The notes beneath the pieces are model-generated. The model saw only the letters and a program-made list of their open reading frames with translations. It made no database searches and was not told the origin of the DNA. The position numbers and the translations under genes are program-made. This document shows positions 61,680-64,000 of a stretch of DNA of 64,000 nucleotides, piece after piece; within the stretch, counting starts at the first letter, position 1, and each line of letters opens with the position of its first letter. The DNA comes from Liolophura sinensis (Eukaryota > Mollusca > Polyplacophora > Chitonida > Chitonidae). The DNA lies in contig NW_027018011.1 of assembly GCF_032854445.1 (NCBI RefSeq), positions 61,632 to 125,631 of the forward strand, in the 5' to 3' direction.

Positions 61680-64000
61680 TGGAAAAAACTGTTCCAGTGC
61701 TGCTGGTAAGAGACTAATCCGACGTATTTTGTGACGAGATATCGAATGGTTCAAACTACATTGCTCTCCGACCAATACTTTTGGCTGTAGCGACAATTCA
61801 ACGATCATTGATGTCATAATCACGTGCCCAGCAACGGCTCTTACTCCATGGAAACCAGGGATATTTGCAATTTTTTAACAGCTGCCGATGCCTGGCCCAA
61901 TTCCGCATCTTTTGGCACCTTATAAATGTGGGTCAGTGTTTAGTTGTACTTTTTACAGCAGACTGTATCAAGTACCTTGTGTTTTTCATGTACAAATGGT
62001 GTGGTTTTTCTACACGTAGATAAAGACATTTTTTTTAAAGACTAAAAAGTAAGACAATTGCTGGGTGAGTTAAATGGGATGAGCCCAAAGATTTGACATC
62101 TTCTGGGCTACCGAAGGGCACATAACTTTATAGTCAAAAGTTGAATATAGTAATGACCAGTCGCGATTGTACAGAGGTACAGTGTAGCCGATTTCAATTA
62201 ACAAAAACACCAGGTAAAAATGCAAAAGTGGAAAAACTGTTCCAGTGCTGCTGGTAAGAGGCTAATCCGACGTATTTTGTGACGAGAAATCGAATGGTGC
62301 AAACCGCGTTGCTCTCCGACTAATACTTTTGGCTGTAGCGACAATTCAATAAATCATTGATGTCATAATCACGTGCCCAGCAACGGCTCTTACTCCATGG
62401 AAACCAGGGATATTTGCAATTTTTTAACAGCTGCCGATGCCTGGCCCAATTCCGCATCTTTTGGCACCTTATAAAAGTGGGGTCAGTGTTCAGTTGTACT
62501 TTTTACAGCAGACTGTATCAAGTACCTTGTGTTTATCACGTACAAATGTGTGGTTTTTCTACACGTAGATAAAGACTTTGAGATTGTCTTGCACTTAGAA
62601 GTAAGGCAATTGCTGGGTGAGTTAAATGGGCTTAGCCCAAGATTTTAGATCTTCTGGGCTACCGAAGGGCACATAACTTATAGTCAAAAGTTGAATATAG
62701 TAATGACCAGTCGCGATTGTACAGAGTACAGTGTAGCCGATTTCAATTAACAAAAAGACCAGGCAAAAATGCAAAAGTGGAAAAACTGTTCCAGTGCTGC
62801 TGGTAAGAGGCTAATCCGACGTATTTTGTGACGAGAAATCGAATGGTGCAAACTGCGTTGCTCTCCGACCAATACTTTTGGCTGTAGTGACAATTGAATG
62901 ATCATTTATGTCATAAATCACGTGCCCAGCAACGGCTCTTACTCCATGGAAACCAGGGAAATTTGCAATTTTCAACAGCTGCCGATACCTGGCTCAATTC
63001 CGCATCTTTTGGCACCTTACTGAAGTGGGTCAGTGTTCAGTTGTACTTTTTACAGCAGACTGTATCAAGTACCTTGTGTTTTTCATGTACAAATGGTGTG
63101 GTTTTTTCTACACGTAGATAAAGACATTGAGATTGTCTTGCACTTAGAAGTAAGGCAATTGCTGGGTGAGTTAAATGGGCTGAGCCGAAAGATTTCAGGT
63201 CTTCTGGGCTACCGAAGGGCACATAACTTATAGTCAAAAGTTGAATATAGTAATGACCAGTCGCGATGGGTACAGAGTACAGTGTAGCCGATTTCAATTA
63301 ACAAAAAGACCAGGCAAAATGCAAAAGTGGAAAAACTGTTCCAGTGCTGCTGGTAAGAGGCTAATCCAACGTATTTTGCGGCGAGAAATCGAATGGTGCA
63401 AACCGCGTTGCTCTCCGACCAATACTTTTGGCTGTAGTGACAATTCAATGATCATTTATGTCATAATCACGTGCCCAGCAACGGCTCTTACTCCATGGAA
63501 ACCAGGGAAATTTGCAATTTTTTCAACAGCTACCGATACCTGGCTCAATTTCCGCATCTTTTGGCACCTTACTGAGTGGGTCAGTGTTCAGTTGTACTTT
63601 TTTACAGCAGACTGTATCAAGTACCTTGTGTTTTTCATGTACAAATGGTCTGGTTTTTCTACACGTAGATAAAGACATTGAGATTGTCTTGCACTTAGAA
63701 GTAAGGCAATTGCTGGGTGAGTTAAATGGGCTGAGCCGAAAGATTTCCAGGTCTTCTGGGCTACCGAAGGGCACATAACTTATAGTCAAAGTTGAATATA
63801 GTAATGACCAGTCGCGATTGTACAGAGTACAGTGTAGCGGATTCAATTAACAAAAAAGACCAGGCAAAATGCAAAAGTGGAAAAAACTGTTCCAGTGCTG
63901 CTGGTAGAGGCTAATCCGACGTATTTTGTGACGAGAAATCGAATGGTGCAAACCGCGTTGCTCTCCGACCAATACTTTTGGCTGTAGTGACAATTCAATG
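61680..64000. other. Second indel-rich stretch at right end
   Basis: Against 58.4-60.7 kb this part shows AACTTTATAG (62,125), AGAGGTAC (62,174), AAGTGGGGTCAG (62,478), ACAAATGTGTGG (62,543), CAATTTCCGC (63,546), CTGAGTGGG (63,572), ATTTCCAGG (63,744), GTCAAAGTTG (63,786) and GGTAGAGG (63,903), among others. The pattern is the same as in the 44-48 kb patch: homopolymer-type and single-base length errors with few substitutions. Reading frames here are broken for that reason and should not be interpreted. Confidence 0.72.
62025..62055 (+). repeat. Second copy of the T8 variant (monomer 113)
   Basis: This is the same replacement as at 58,733, again with eight T and AAAGACTAAAAAGT, about 3,292 bp downstream. 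It is the clearest single marker that 57.4-60.7 kb and 60.7-64.0 kb are two copies of one six-monomer unit. Confidence 0.85.

Larger units (their letters stand above)
1..64000 (+). repeat. Satellite array, 549-bp monomer, about 116.5 copies
   Basis: The same roughly 549-bp sequence recurs head to tail over the whole window with no inversion and no unique insert. Each unit can be phased on GTGCCCAGCAACGG, followed 24 bp later by the ATG of CCATGG. Outside two indel-rich patches the spacing is 547-551 bp, almost always 549 or 550. Monomers differ mainly by substitutions. Adjacent monomers are visibly more different from each other than monomers one higher-order period apart, which is the classic sign of higher-order repeats. 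GC is about 42%. No coding gene, structural RNA or mobile element interrupts it. A eukaryotic heterochromatic or centromeric satellite is the best reading. Function and chromosome position cannot be told from the sequence alone. I do not recognise the family. Confidence 0.97.
60725..64000 (+). repeat. 6-mer HOR, copy 2 (monomers 111-116), cut by window end
   Basis: Phase points are 60725, 61274, 61824, 62373, 62922 and 63471. Offsets to copy 1 are 3,292, 3,292, 3,293, 3,295, 3,295 and 3,294 bp. The drift is due to single-base insertions and deletions that start at about 61,685. The last monomer is about 20 bp short of complete where the window stops, so the array continues to the right. Confidence 0.86.

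Noticed and set aside
1-64000. CRISPR array or bacterial repeat
   Set aside because: The repeat unit is 549 bp and continuous; there are no short direct repeats separated by unique spacers and no cas-like genes.
1-64000. Ribosomal DNA spacer sub-repeats, histone cluster or LTR/transposon array
   Set aside because: No rRNA, histone, reverse transcriptase, integrase or transposase sequence, and no terminal repeats or target duplications were seen anywhere in 64 kb.

Overview
The whole window is one uninterrupted satellite DNA array. A monomer of about 549 bp is repeated head to tail, always in the same orientation, from the first base to the last. I phased it on the motif GTGCCCAGCAACGG (variants GTACCCAGC and GTGCGTAGC occur once or a few times each). 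This gave 116 phase points from 309 to 63,471, a mean spacing of 549.2 bp, with a part monomer at each end. I found no credible protein gene, rRNA, tRNA, transposon, CRISPR array or unique sequence. The many 60-290 codon open frames are the same few frames read again in each monomer. Such an array points to a eukaryotic genome, probably (peri)centromeric or other heterochromatin in a long-read assembly. GC is about 42% (hand count over 540 bp) and CpG is only mildly depleted. I do not recognise the family and cannot name the species.

The monomers fall into sub-types that recur in fixed orders, so the array has higher-order repeat (HOR) structure, and the HOR period changes along the window. 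From 1,956 to about 13,160 there is a 10-monomer unit in three copies, two of them with different internal deletions. From about 13,160 to 24,074 there is an 11-monomer duplication (offset about 6,040 bp). From 21,951 to 29,640 there is a near-exact 7-monomer tandem duplication (3,845 bp). From 29,641 to 34,901 sub-types are mixed. From 34,902 to 39,847 there is a 3-monomer unit. From 39,848 to 44,242 sub-types are mixed again. From 44,243 to 57,432 there is a 4-monomer unit (2,197 bp) nested in a 10-monomer block and then in an expanded 14-monomer block. From 57,433 to the end there is a 6-monomer unit (about 3,292 bp) made of a distinct sub-type.

Two stretches, about 44,080-48,350 and about 61,680-64,000, match their sister HOR copies closely but carry dozens of one- or two-base insertions and deletions that the sisters lack. 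These look like unpolished assembly rather than biology. The most interesting biological signals are the nested, shifting HOR architecture, several sub-type switches that fall at a 28-bp near-palindrome present in most monomers, and a minus-strand frame that stays open through a whole monomer because 549 is a multiple of three.
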